DNA of 64,000 bases from NCBI RefSeq assembly GCF_017877055.1, contig NZ_JAGIPG010000006.1, positions 1-64,000 on the forward strand, written 5' to 3'. Below are positions 9,906 to 18,588 of this stretch, in pieces. The notes beneath the pieces are model-generated. The model made no database searches. It saw nothing but the letters and a program-made list of their open reading frames with translations, and was not told where the DNA came from. The stretch is from Neorhizobium galegae. Lineage in GTDB: Bacteria; Pseudomonadota; Alphaproteobacteria; Rhizobiales; Rhizobiaceae. A program made the position numbers and the translations under genes. Position 1 is the stretch's first letter. Each line of letters opens with the position of its first letter.

Positions 9906-10948
9906 CGACGGCCCGCTCTCTGAAAACCCCGGAAGAGCTGGAGGCTGCCGACCTGATCGAGCCCGAAATGCTCGGCGGCATTCGCGCAGTCGCAGACCGC
10001 TACGCGATCACGCTGACGCCGACCGTGGTTTCGCTCATCGACAGAACTGATCAAAACGATCCGATCGCCCGGCAGTTCGTGCCCGATCGGAACGAATTGC
10101 TGACGACACCGGAAGAACGTGCCGACCCGATTGGCGATCAGGCCCACAGCCCGGTCAAAGGCGTCGTTCATCGCTATCCGGATCGCGTGCTCTTGAAGGC
10201 CGTGCATATTTGCCCTGTCTATTGCCGCTTCTGCTTCCGCCGCGAAATGGTCGGCCCCCAGGGCGACGGCACGCTGTCGCCCGAAGAGTTGGCCGCGGCG
10301 CTTGCCTATATCCGCGAACACACCGAAATCTGGGAAGTGATCCTGACCGGCGGCGACCCGCTGGTCCTCTCCCCGCGGCGGCTGGCAGCGATCATGCGCG
10401 GCCTTGCGGAGATCCCGCATGTAAAGATCGTCCGCTTTCACACCCGCGTGCCGGTGGTCGAGCCGGACCTCGTCGACGAGGCGATGATCGCGGCGCTGAA
10501 GGAAAGCCGCAAGGTCGTCTATGTGGCGCTGCATGCCAACCATCCGCGCGAAATGACGCAAGCCGCCCGAACCGCCTGCGGCCGGCTGATCGACGCCGGC
10601 TTTCCGATGGTGAGCCAGACGGTGCTTCTGCGCGGCATCAACGACGATCCCGCCGTGCTCGGCGATCTGATGAAGGCCTTTGTCGAAACCCGCGTGAAAC
10701 CCTATTACCTTCATCACCCAGACCTCGCGCCCGGAACCAGCCATTTCCGGCTCGACATCGCCGAGGGCCAGAAGATCGCCGCGGCCCTGCGCGGCACCAT
10801 TTCCGGCCTCTGCCAGCCGACCTACGTCCTGGATATTCCCGGCGGCCACGGCAAGGCCGTGATCGGCGAAAGCGCGGTACGGAGCGAAGGCGGCTGTTAT
10901 TCGATCAGCGATTTCCGCGGCGGGCAACATATCTATCCACCGAAATGA
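9902..10948 (+). CDS. epmB: EF-P lysine 2,3-aminomutase EpmB (radical SAM, KamA family)
   Basis: Radical SAM, PLP-dependent enzyme converting L-alpha-lysine into beta-lysine, the substrate of EpmA. The 4Fe-4S motif CPVYCRFC (CxxxCxxC) follows VHI, and the family's PLP-lysine region [10 protein letters not shown] lies near the C-terminus. The GTG at 9902 overlapping the epmA stop gives a 348-residue protein of normal length; nine further codons upstream are open but overlap epmA. It lacks the long N-terminal part of clostridial KamA, as expected for EpmB. The neighbouring efp and epmA make the assignment firm. Confidence 0.94.
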   Translation: MTTARSLKTPEELEAADLIEPEMLGGIRAVADRYAITLTPTVVSLIDRTDQNDPIARQFVPDRNELLTTPEERADPIGDQAHSPVKGVVHRYPDRVLLKAVHICPVYCRFCFRREMVGPQGDGTLSPEELAAALAYIREHTEIWEVILTGGDPLVLSPRRLAAIMRGLAEIPHVKIVRFHTRVPVVEPDLVDEAMIAALKESRKVVYVALHANHPREMTQAARTACGRLIDAGFPMVSQTVLLRGINDDPAVLGDLMKAFVETRVKPYYLHHPDLAPGTSHFRLDIAEGQKIAAALRGTISGLCQPTYVLDIPGGHGKAVIGESAVRSEGGCYSISDFRGGQHIYPPK

Positions 10949-10972
10949 CAGGCCCGCTCCGCCCGCAAGCCC

Positions 10973-11863
10973 TTAGGCCGCCACGGCCCTCAGTGCCGTC
11001 ACATCGCGGCGTGGCGGGGTGCCGAACATGCGGGCATATTCGCGACTGAACTGCGACGGGCTCTCATAACCGACCAGAAACGCCGCCGTTTCCACATTTG
11101 CCGCTTCGGCGACCATCAGCCGACGCGCCTCCAGGAGGCGAAGCTGCTTTTGGTATTGCAGCGGCGTCATCGACGTGATCGCCTTGAATTTCCGGTGGAA
11201 GGCAGACGGGCTCAAGCCGGCCTCGTCCGCCAGATCCTCGATGCGCGCGGGCTCGGCGAAATGATCGCGCAGGCTGTGAATGACGCTGACGATGCGATGG
11301 CTGTGGTCGTTGCCAAGCGCCATCCGCACCACATCGCCGCCATGCGGACCAGTGAGCAGCCAGTAGGAAATCTCCCGCATGATCGCCGGACGAAGCAGCG
11401 GGATCGCTGCCGGCGTATCGAGCAGCCGCACCAGACGCAGCGCGCACTCGGCAAGCGGGCCGTCAAAATTGCTGACGAAGACGCCGGATGACACGTCGCC
11501 GCTCGCCTCCGGCAACGCGGGCAAGGCCTCCATCACTTCGCGCATGATGCCGAGATCGAATTCGATGATCAGGCCGAGATAGGGCTCGGTCGGGCTCGCT
11601 TCTGCGACGCGGCCGAAGGCCGGCATTTCGACGCTGACCACCAGCGCCTGACCCGCCCGGTAATCCACACGGCGGTCGCCGAACACCGCCCATTTCGCCC
11701 CCTGCAGAACCACGCAGAGCGCCGGCTTGAAGATCAGATGATCCGGTCGCTTTTCATGGTCCGATCGCAGAATGGTCAGCCCCTCGATCGCGGTCGCGAA
11801 CGGGCTCCTACCGGTTTGCACATCCGTGAACCGTCTGACGGTCTCGAGCAAAGCTGCCGACAT
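10973..11863 (-). CDS. AraC family transcriptional regulator (AraC_N type)
   Basis: 296-residue activator with an N-terminal cupin-like AraC_N domain (SDHEKRPDHLIFKPALCVVLQGAKWAVFGDRRVDY) and a C-terminal double helix-turn-helix (IEDLADEAGLSPSAFHRKFKAITSMTPLQYQKQLRLLEARRLM and a second unit ending VGYESPSQFSREYARMFG). It diverges from an SDR gene over 138 bp, an arrangement typical for members of this family that activate an adjacent oxidoreductase gene. The inducer is unknown. It converges with epmB, leaving 24 bp between the stop codons. Confidence 0.9.
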   Translation of the reverse strand: MSAALLETVRRFTDVQTGRSPFATAIEGLTILRSDHEKRPDHLIFKPALCVVLQGAKWAVFGDRRVDYRAGQALVVSVEMPAFGRVAEASPTEPYLGLIIEFDLGIMREVMEALPALPEASGDVSSGVFVSNFDGPLAECALRLVRLLDTPAAIPLLRPAIMREISYWLLTGPHGGDVVRMALGNDHSHRIVSVIHSLRDHFAEPARIEDLADEAGLSPSAFHRKFKAITSMTPLQYQKQLRLLEARRLMVAEAANVETAAFLVGYESPSQFSREYARMFGTPPRRDVTALRAVAA

Positions 11864-12001
11864 GTCGTGCTCCCCAAGGTTCGAGACCTCAAGATAAGCT
11901 CGCGAGCAGGATTAGGCAAGAAGTGTGAGAGTTCCGGCATTCAAACCGCGTGGTGAGGAGGGGTACTTTGGCTCATCCAATCCAGACCAAGGAGCTTCGA
12001 C

Positions 12002-12769
12002 ATGACCACGACACCAGCAAGCAAGATCGCCATCGTCACCGGCGGCAACCGCGGCCTCGGACGCAATACCGTCCTCAATCTCGCCAGGCGCGGCACCGAC
12101 GTGATCTTCACCTACAATTCCAATCAGGCGGAAGCCGAAGCCACCGCCAATGCCATAAGGGAGCTCGGACGCAAGGCGATCGCCCTGCAGCTCGACACCG
12201 GCGATACCGCGTCGTTCGACCTGTTCATCGGGCGCGTGCGGGAAGCCCTGGTCGAACTCGGCGCGGAAAAATTCGACTTTCTCGTCAACAACGCCGGGAT
12301 CTCGCACCACGCCGATTTCGAAAAAACCACCGAAGCGGAGCTGGACGGCCTCTTCAACGTCCACTTCAAGGGTGTGTTCTTCCTGACCCAGAAACTGCTG
12401 CCGCTGATCCGCGATGGCGGCAGGATCGTCAACATTTCGACTGGCCTCACCCGCATCACCATCCCCGGAAGCAGCGCCTACGCCGCGATGAAGGGCGCAA
12501 TCGAAATCCTGAGCCGCTATCTCGCCAAGGAACTCGGCGCACGCGGCATTGCCGTCAACACGGTAGCGCCTGGCGCCATCGCCACCGATTTCAGCGGCGG
12601 CATGGTGCGCGACAATCCGGACCTCAACCGCCGAGTCGCCGAGATGACCGCACTCGGCCGCGCCGGCGAACCGGATGACATCGGCCGGATGATCGCCTCG
12701 CTGTTGTCGGAGGATAATCGCTGGGTCAACGCCCAGCGCATCGAGGTTTCGGGGGGTATGGCGATTTGA
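12002..12769 (+). CDS. Short-chain dehydrogenase/reductase (classical SDR)
   Basis: 255-residue NAD(P)-dependent oxidoreductase. Classical SDR hallmarks: TGGNRGLG cofactor loop near residue 14, NNAGIS, catalytic Ser of NISTGLT, and YAAMK catalytic Tyr/Lys. A GGAG ribosome site precedes the ATG at 12002. Substrate cannot be assigned from sequence; such proteins are often annotated as 3-oxoacyl-ACP reductase-like. The divergent AraC gene is the probable regulator. It ends a plus-strand segment; a palindromic repeat and the end of thiC follow. Confidence 0.9.
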   Translation: MTTTPASKIAIVTGGNRGLGRNTVLNLARRGTDVIFTYNSNQAEAEATANAIRELGRKAIALQLDTGDTASFDLFIGRVREALVELGAEKFDFLVNNAGISHHADFEKTTEAELDGLFNVHFKGVFFLTQKLLPLIRDGGRIVNISTGLTRITIPGSSAYAAMKGAIEILSRYLAKELGARGIAVNTVAPGAIATDFSGGMVRDNPDLNRRVAEMTALGRAGEPDDIGRMIASLLSEDNRWVNAQRIEVSGGMAI

Positions 12770-12799
12770 GAAGGCTGCGCTCGAGTGCTCGGTGTGGGC

Positions 12800-12856
12800 T
12801 ACCCCCTCACCCCGCCTCCGCTTTGCTCGGCGGACCTCTCCCCGAGGGGAGAGGAT
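12800..12856. repeat. Small intergenic palindromic repeat
   Basis: GC-rich intergenic element between convergent SDR and thiC. It contains a perfect hairpin CCTCTCCCC (12835-12843) / GGGGAGAGG (12846-12854) preceded by an imperfect CCGCC...GGCGG pair around TTTGCTC. Short pyrimidine-rich repeats ending in such hairpins are scattered between genes in Rhizobiaceae chromosomes; assignment to that class is by appearance only. Because it lies between converging genes it may also act in termination or RNA 3' end protection. Confidence 0.5.
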
Positions 12857-12981
12857 AACGGCAACGAGCGGCCCCCTCTTTTCTCGACGAGGGACCGAAG
12901 AACGGGCAAGTCACGTGGCTTGCCCTGGCAAAGGTGCCGGCAGCAACGCCCCGCGCCAAAGCCTCTCAGAGGACAAGGCTG

Positions 12982-15016
<2,035 letters not shown>

Positions 15017-15028
15017 GTGAATGGCGCC

Positions 15029-15057
15029 ATCAGAAACCCGCGGGCCGTTCATGTCAA
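15029..15057 (-). promoter_or_regulatory. Probable thiC promoter
   Basis: On the minus strand TTGACA (complement of 15052-15057), a 17-bp spacer and TCTGAT (complement of 15029-15034). The expected transcription start lies a few bases before the TPP riboswitch aptamer, as it should. Confidence 0.6.
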
Positions 15058-15204
15058 GCCGGCCCGTGCCGATGTCGATCGATCGGATTTTACGGAATCC
15101 CGCAGCCCTAACTTCACGACGTTTATTACCGGAATCTTATGCTTTCCTGCGTAATAAGGTCTCCAGCGATGAATGCAGAATTCGAACGATCCGGAGATGT
15201 CGAG

Positions 15205-15456
15205 ATGAACGAGACCATTCGCGAATTGCTGACACGGGTAGGCGGCCTTCCGGTCGCAGTGACTGAGCTGGAAGACGGCGCCGATCTTTATGCGGCCGGC
15301 CTCTCCTCCTTTGCATCGGTGCAACTGATGCTGGGCCTTGAAGAGGCCTTCGACATTGAGTTTCCGGATAGCCTTTTGAACCGCAAGTCCTTCGCCAGCA
15401 TAGCTGCGATCGAGCAGACGGTTTCGCATATCCTGAAAGCGCACGAGGCCGCTTGA
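15205..15456 (+). CDS. Free-standing acyl carrier protein of the amino acid:[carrier protein] ligase operon
   Basis: Small acidic carrier protein of 83 residues. The helix II motif GLSSFASVQ provides Ser35 as the predicted phosphopantetheine attachment site; the family DSL is SSF here. I choose the ATG at 15205 with a GGAG upstream; ATGs at 15139 and 15169 would add 22 or 12 residues without ACP character. The stop is 1 bp from the next start. Known family: homologues next to the class-II aaRS-like ligases of Agrobacterium and Bradyrhizobium are the carrier proteins that these enzymes aminoacylate. Inference: this protein carries the activated amino acid through the pathway encoded by the following genes. 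Confidence 0.88.
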   Translation: MNETIRELLTRVGGLPVAVTELEDGADLYAAGLSSFASVQLMLGLEEAFDIEFPDSLLNRKSFASIAAIEQTVSHILKAHEAA

Positions 15457-15457
15457 G

Positions 15458-16639
15458 ATGAGCCTCCCCGCCTATGCCGCCGACATGAGCCTGAGCGCCC
15501 GCGCTCACCGCGTGGCAGCCGTTGCGGCTGAATTTGCTGACCACGTCGACCGTGACGGCCGCTTCCCGCGCGAGGCGGTCGATGCCATGAAGGTAGAGCG
15601 CCTGATCGGCATCCAGATTCCGTCCGCGTTCGGCGGCGAGGGTGCCTCGATCGCCGAGATCGCCGAGGTCTGCTCCATTCTGGGACAGGCCTGCGCCGCA
15701 AGCGCTATGGTTTTCGCCATGCACCAGATCAAGGTTTCGAGCCTCGTGGAACACGGTGGCGACAGTGAATGGCACAAGGACTTCATGCGCGAACTTGCCG
15801 GCCGCCAGCTTCTCGTCGCCTCCGCGACGACCGAGGGCGGCATCGGCGGCAACATGCGCAACTCGATCTGCGCGATCGAGGTCGAGGGCGACACCTGCCG
15901 CCTGACGAAGGATGCTACGGTGATTTCCTACGGTGCCCATGCCGATGCGATCATGGTCACTTCGCGCTCCAACGAGAAGGCCGCCCCGACCGATCAGGTC
16001 ATGACCGTTTTCAAACAGGGCCAGTATACCCTCCAGAAAACCGTCGACTGGGATACGCTCGGCATGCGTGGCACCTGCTCCGACGGTTTCCTCTTCCAGG
16101 GCGAAGCGCCGTCCGTCCAGATCTTTCCGAAGCCGTTCGCCGAGATTGCGGCGCAGTCGATGCTCGCCACTTCGCATCTCCTCTGGAGCGCGGTCTGGTA
16201 CGGCATCGCCGCCGATGCAGTGCTGCGCGCCCAGGCTTTTGTGCGCGCCGCGGCCCGCAAGGCCGGCGGCACTCAGCCGCCCGGCGCGCTGAGACTCGCC
16301 GAAGCCTCGAACCTGCTGCAGCTCCTCAAGGGCAACATCCTCTCGGGCCTTAAGCTCTATGCGGATGCCAGACTCGATCACGACCGGCTGTCGTCCATGG
16401 CCTTTTCGATCGCCATGAACAACGTCAAGCTCGCCTCCTCCGAGACGATCCTGACCATCATCAACCAGGCGATGATCATCTGCGGCATCATGGGCTACAA
16501 GAACGGTACGCCCTACAGCCTCGGCCGGCATCTGCGCGACGCGCACTCGGCCCAGCTGATGATCTCCAACGACCGCATCCTCGGCAATACGTCGACCATG
16601 CTGCTCGTTCAGAAACCGGACACCAGCCTGCTCGGCTGA
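15458..16639 (+). CDS. Acyl-CoA dehydrogenase-like flavoprotein
   Basis: 393-residue member of the acyl-CoA dehydrogenase fold: N-terminal helical domain, central beta domain (LVASATTEGGIGGNMRNSICAIEVEGD; KDATVISYGAHADAIMVT) and C-terminal helical domain ending LRDAHSAQLMISNDRILGNTS. FAD binding is expected. The C-terminal Glu that serves as base in medium-chain enzymes (GYxxEYPxxR) has no obvious equivalent in GYKNGTPYSLGRHLRD, so the base, if any, is elsewhere. Its place directly behind a carrier protein suggests the substrate is carrier-bound rather than CoA-bound, by analogy with prolyl-carrier-protein dehydrogenases of pyrrole pathways. Substrate unknown. Confidence 0.85.
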   Translation: MSLPAYAADMSLSARAHRVAAVAAEFADHVDRDGRFPREAVDAMKVERLIGIQIPSAFGGEGASIAEIAEVCSILGQACAASAMVFAMHQIKVSSLVEHGGDSEWHKDFMRELAGRQLLVASATTEGGIGGNMRNSICAIEVEGDTCRLTKDATVISYGAHADAIMVTSRSNEKAAPTDQVMTVFKQGQYTLQKTVDWDTLGMRGTCSDGFLFQGEAPSVQIFPKPFAEIAAQSMLATSHLLWSAVWYGIAADAVLRAQAFVRAAARKAGGTQPPGALRLAEASNLLQLLKGNILSGLKLYADARLDHDRLSSMAFSIAMNNVKLASSETILTIINQAMIICGIMGYKNGTPYSLGRHLRDAHSAQLMISNDRILGNTSTMLLVQKPDTSLLG

Positions 16640-16688
16640 CGCCCCCATCACTTCAGATGTAATTTTTTGATAAGAATGAGGTGAAGCC

Positions 16689-17600
16689 ATGGATATTCAA
16701 GTTTCCTTTCTCGACCGCCTGTTCGATGCAGGCCTGCTGATCGAGACCGGCGTCGACGGACTGTATGGCCGCAGCGGCCAGTTCGAAGACGTCATCGCGG
16801 CCTTCGAGCGGTTGATCGACAAGGTCGGCGGTGCCGACGGCGCCGAGGCCATGCGCTTCCCGCCGGGCATGAACCGCGCCTTCTTCGAGACCAGCGGCTA
16901 CATGAAGAGCTTTCCGCAGCTCGCCGGTACGATCCACTCGTTCTGCGGCAACGAACTCGACCACATGAGCCTCCTGAAATGCATGGAAGTGGGCGAGGAG
17001 GACTGGACCAAGGGCCAGGAGGCGACCGACATCGTTCTGACGCCGGCCGCCTGCTATCCGCTCTATCCGACCGTCGCGCGCCGCGGCAACCTGCCCGCCG
17101 GCGGCGGTCTCTTCGACCTGCAGAGCTACTGCTTCCGTCACGAACCTTCCAAGGATCCGGCCCGCCAGCAGCTGTTCCGCATGCGCGAATATGTCTGCAT
17201 GGGTACCGAACAACATGTCACCGATTTCCGTCAGTTGTGGATGGACCGCGGCGTCGAGATGATGAAGTCGGTTGGCCTCAAGGTGACCATCGACATCGCC
17301 AACGACCCGTTCTTCGGGCGCGCCGGCAAGATGCTGGTCAACAACCAGCGCGACCAGAACCTGAAGTTCGAACTGCTGATCCCGATCACCTCTGTCGCCA
17401 AGCCCACCGCCTGCATGAGCTTCAACTATCATCAGGACAGTTTCGGTCTGAAATGGGGGCTCAACCTGGAGGATGGCGGCGTCGCTCACACGGCCTGCGT
17501 CGGTTTCGGCCTTGAACGTATCGCGCTTGCGCTCTTCCACACCCACGGTCTGGACGTAAAAGAGTGGCCGGACTCCGTCCGCGCTACGCTCTGGGGCTGA
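16689..17600 (+). CDS. Amino acid:[carrier protein] ligase (class II aaRS-like)
   Basis: 303-residue homologue of the catalytic core of atypical seryl-tRNA synthetase without a tRNA-binding arm. Motif 2 ([10 protein letters not shown] to REYVCMG, residues about 148-171) and motif 3 ([12 protein letters not shown], about 272-283) are present. Cys122, Glu152 and Cys270 are placed as the zinc ligands of this family. Known family: enzymes of this type from Bradyrhizobium and Agrobacterium activate glycine or alanine and load it on the phosphopantetheine of a small carrier protein instead of tRNA. The exact amino acid cannot be read here. A 49-bp gap follows the flavoprotein gene; a GAGG-type site precedes the ATG. 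It lies in the same operon as its predicted carrier protein. Confidence 0.9.
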   Translation: MDIQVSFLDRLFDAGLLIETGVDGLYGRSGQFEDVIAAFERLIDKVGGADGAEAMRFPPGMNRAFFETSGYMKSFPQLAGTIHSFCGNELDHMSLLKCMEVGEEDWTKGQEATDIVLTPAACYPLYPTVARRGNLPAGGGLFDLQSYCFRHEPSKDPARQQLFRMREYVCMGTEQHVTDFRQLWMDRGVEMMKSVGLKVTIDIANDPFFGRAGKMLVNNQRDQNLKFELLIPITSVAKPTACMSFNYHQDSFGLKWGLNLEDGGVAHTACVGFGLERIALALFHTHGLDVKEWPDSVRATLWG

Positions 17601-17604
17601 TCCA

Positions 17605-18588
17605 ATGACCGCGGTATTTCCGGCGCTCGATCCGGCGAACTACAAGGCTCATGCGCTGCATTCGGCCGAGCGCATGTGGCCGGAGACGAATTGTTACGTC
17701 GATCTGTGGATAGAAGTGCTTTCGGCACAGGGCCTGCCGCCGGAAGCCATGCTCGGCTTCACCCTGACCCAGGATTTCGAAGGCGACCAGTTCACCTTCT
17801 TCAAGGTGCCGCTCGAAGACCTCGAGACCCTGTTCGGCATCCGCGTGACCGAACTGGCGATCTTCGACCGGCCGGAATGGCATGTTGCGGAGCAGATCCG
17901 TCGCGGCCGGCTGACGTTGCTCGAACTCGACAGCTTTTATCTGCCAGATACACGCGGCGTCGCCTATCGCCAGGAACACGGCAAGACGACAGTCGCGATC
18001 AACCGGCTGGACCTCGAACGCCGCGAGCTCGACTATTTCCACAATGGCGGCTTCTTCACCCTTTCCGGCGAAGATTTCGACGGCCTGTTCCAGCTGAACG
18101 CAGGTCCGGACGCGCTGCCCTTCCTGCCCTATACCGAATTCGCCAAGTACCCCGCCACCTATCCGGACGCCAGCGACATTCGCGAAACCGCCTGGAAGCT
18201 GCTCCGGCACCATTTTGCCCGGCGGCCGGGGGACAATCCGATCCGTGCGTTTGCGAAGGTCTTCCCGGCGCAGGTGGAGCGGATCGCCGACAGGGACTTC
18301 GGCTTCTTCCACAAATACGCGTTCAACACGCTGCGGCAGGTCGGTGCCAATTTCGAGCTGCTGGCGAGCCATCTCGCCTGGCTGAACCACAAGGCATTCG
18401 CCCAGTCTGAACAACAGGCGCTGAGGATTTCGGAAGTAGCGAAATCCACCCAGTTCCAGCTTGCCCGGGCCCTTACCCGCAAGAAGTTCGAACCGCTGGC
18501 AACAGCGCTCGATCCGGCCGCCGAGGCCTGGGACCTGCTGATGGGAGACCTGGCCTCGACGCTGACCCAAGCCCGCGAGGCCGCGTGA
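17605..18588 (+). CDS. DUF1839 family protein, possible aminoacyl transferase
   Basis: 327 residues, no signal peptide or membrane segment. It belongs to the uncharacterised DUF1839 family that accompanies aa:CP ligases. Visible features: Cys30 in PETNCYVD, LDSFYLPDT at 108-116, His125 (EHGKTTVAI) and HN at 146. By eye the layout (N-terminal Cys, then a hydrophobic strand with D-x-F/Y-Y-L-P, then a His before a beta strand) recalls BtrH-type acyl-carrier-protein:acceptor acyltransferases of butirosin synthesis. If real, it would move the aminoacyl group from the carrier protein to an acceptor. That role is inference. It starts 4 bp after the ligase and overlaps the GH2 gene by 4 bp (GTGA). 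Confidence 0.7.
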   Translation: MTAVFPALDPANYKAHALHSAERMWPETNCYVDLWIEVLSAQGLPPEAMLGFTLTQDFEGDQFTFFKVPLEDLETLFGIRVTELAIFDRPEWHVAEQIRRGRLTLLELDSFYLPDTRGVAYRQEHGKTTVAINRLDLERRELDYFHNGGFFTLSGEDFDGLFQLNAGPDALPFLPYTEFAKYPATYPDASDIRETAWKLLRHHFARRPGDNPIRAFAKVFPAQVERIADRDFGFFHKYAFNTLRQVGANFELLASHLAWLNHKAFAQSEQQALRISEVAKSTQFQLARALTRKKFEPLATALDPAAEAWDLLMGDLASTLTQAREAA

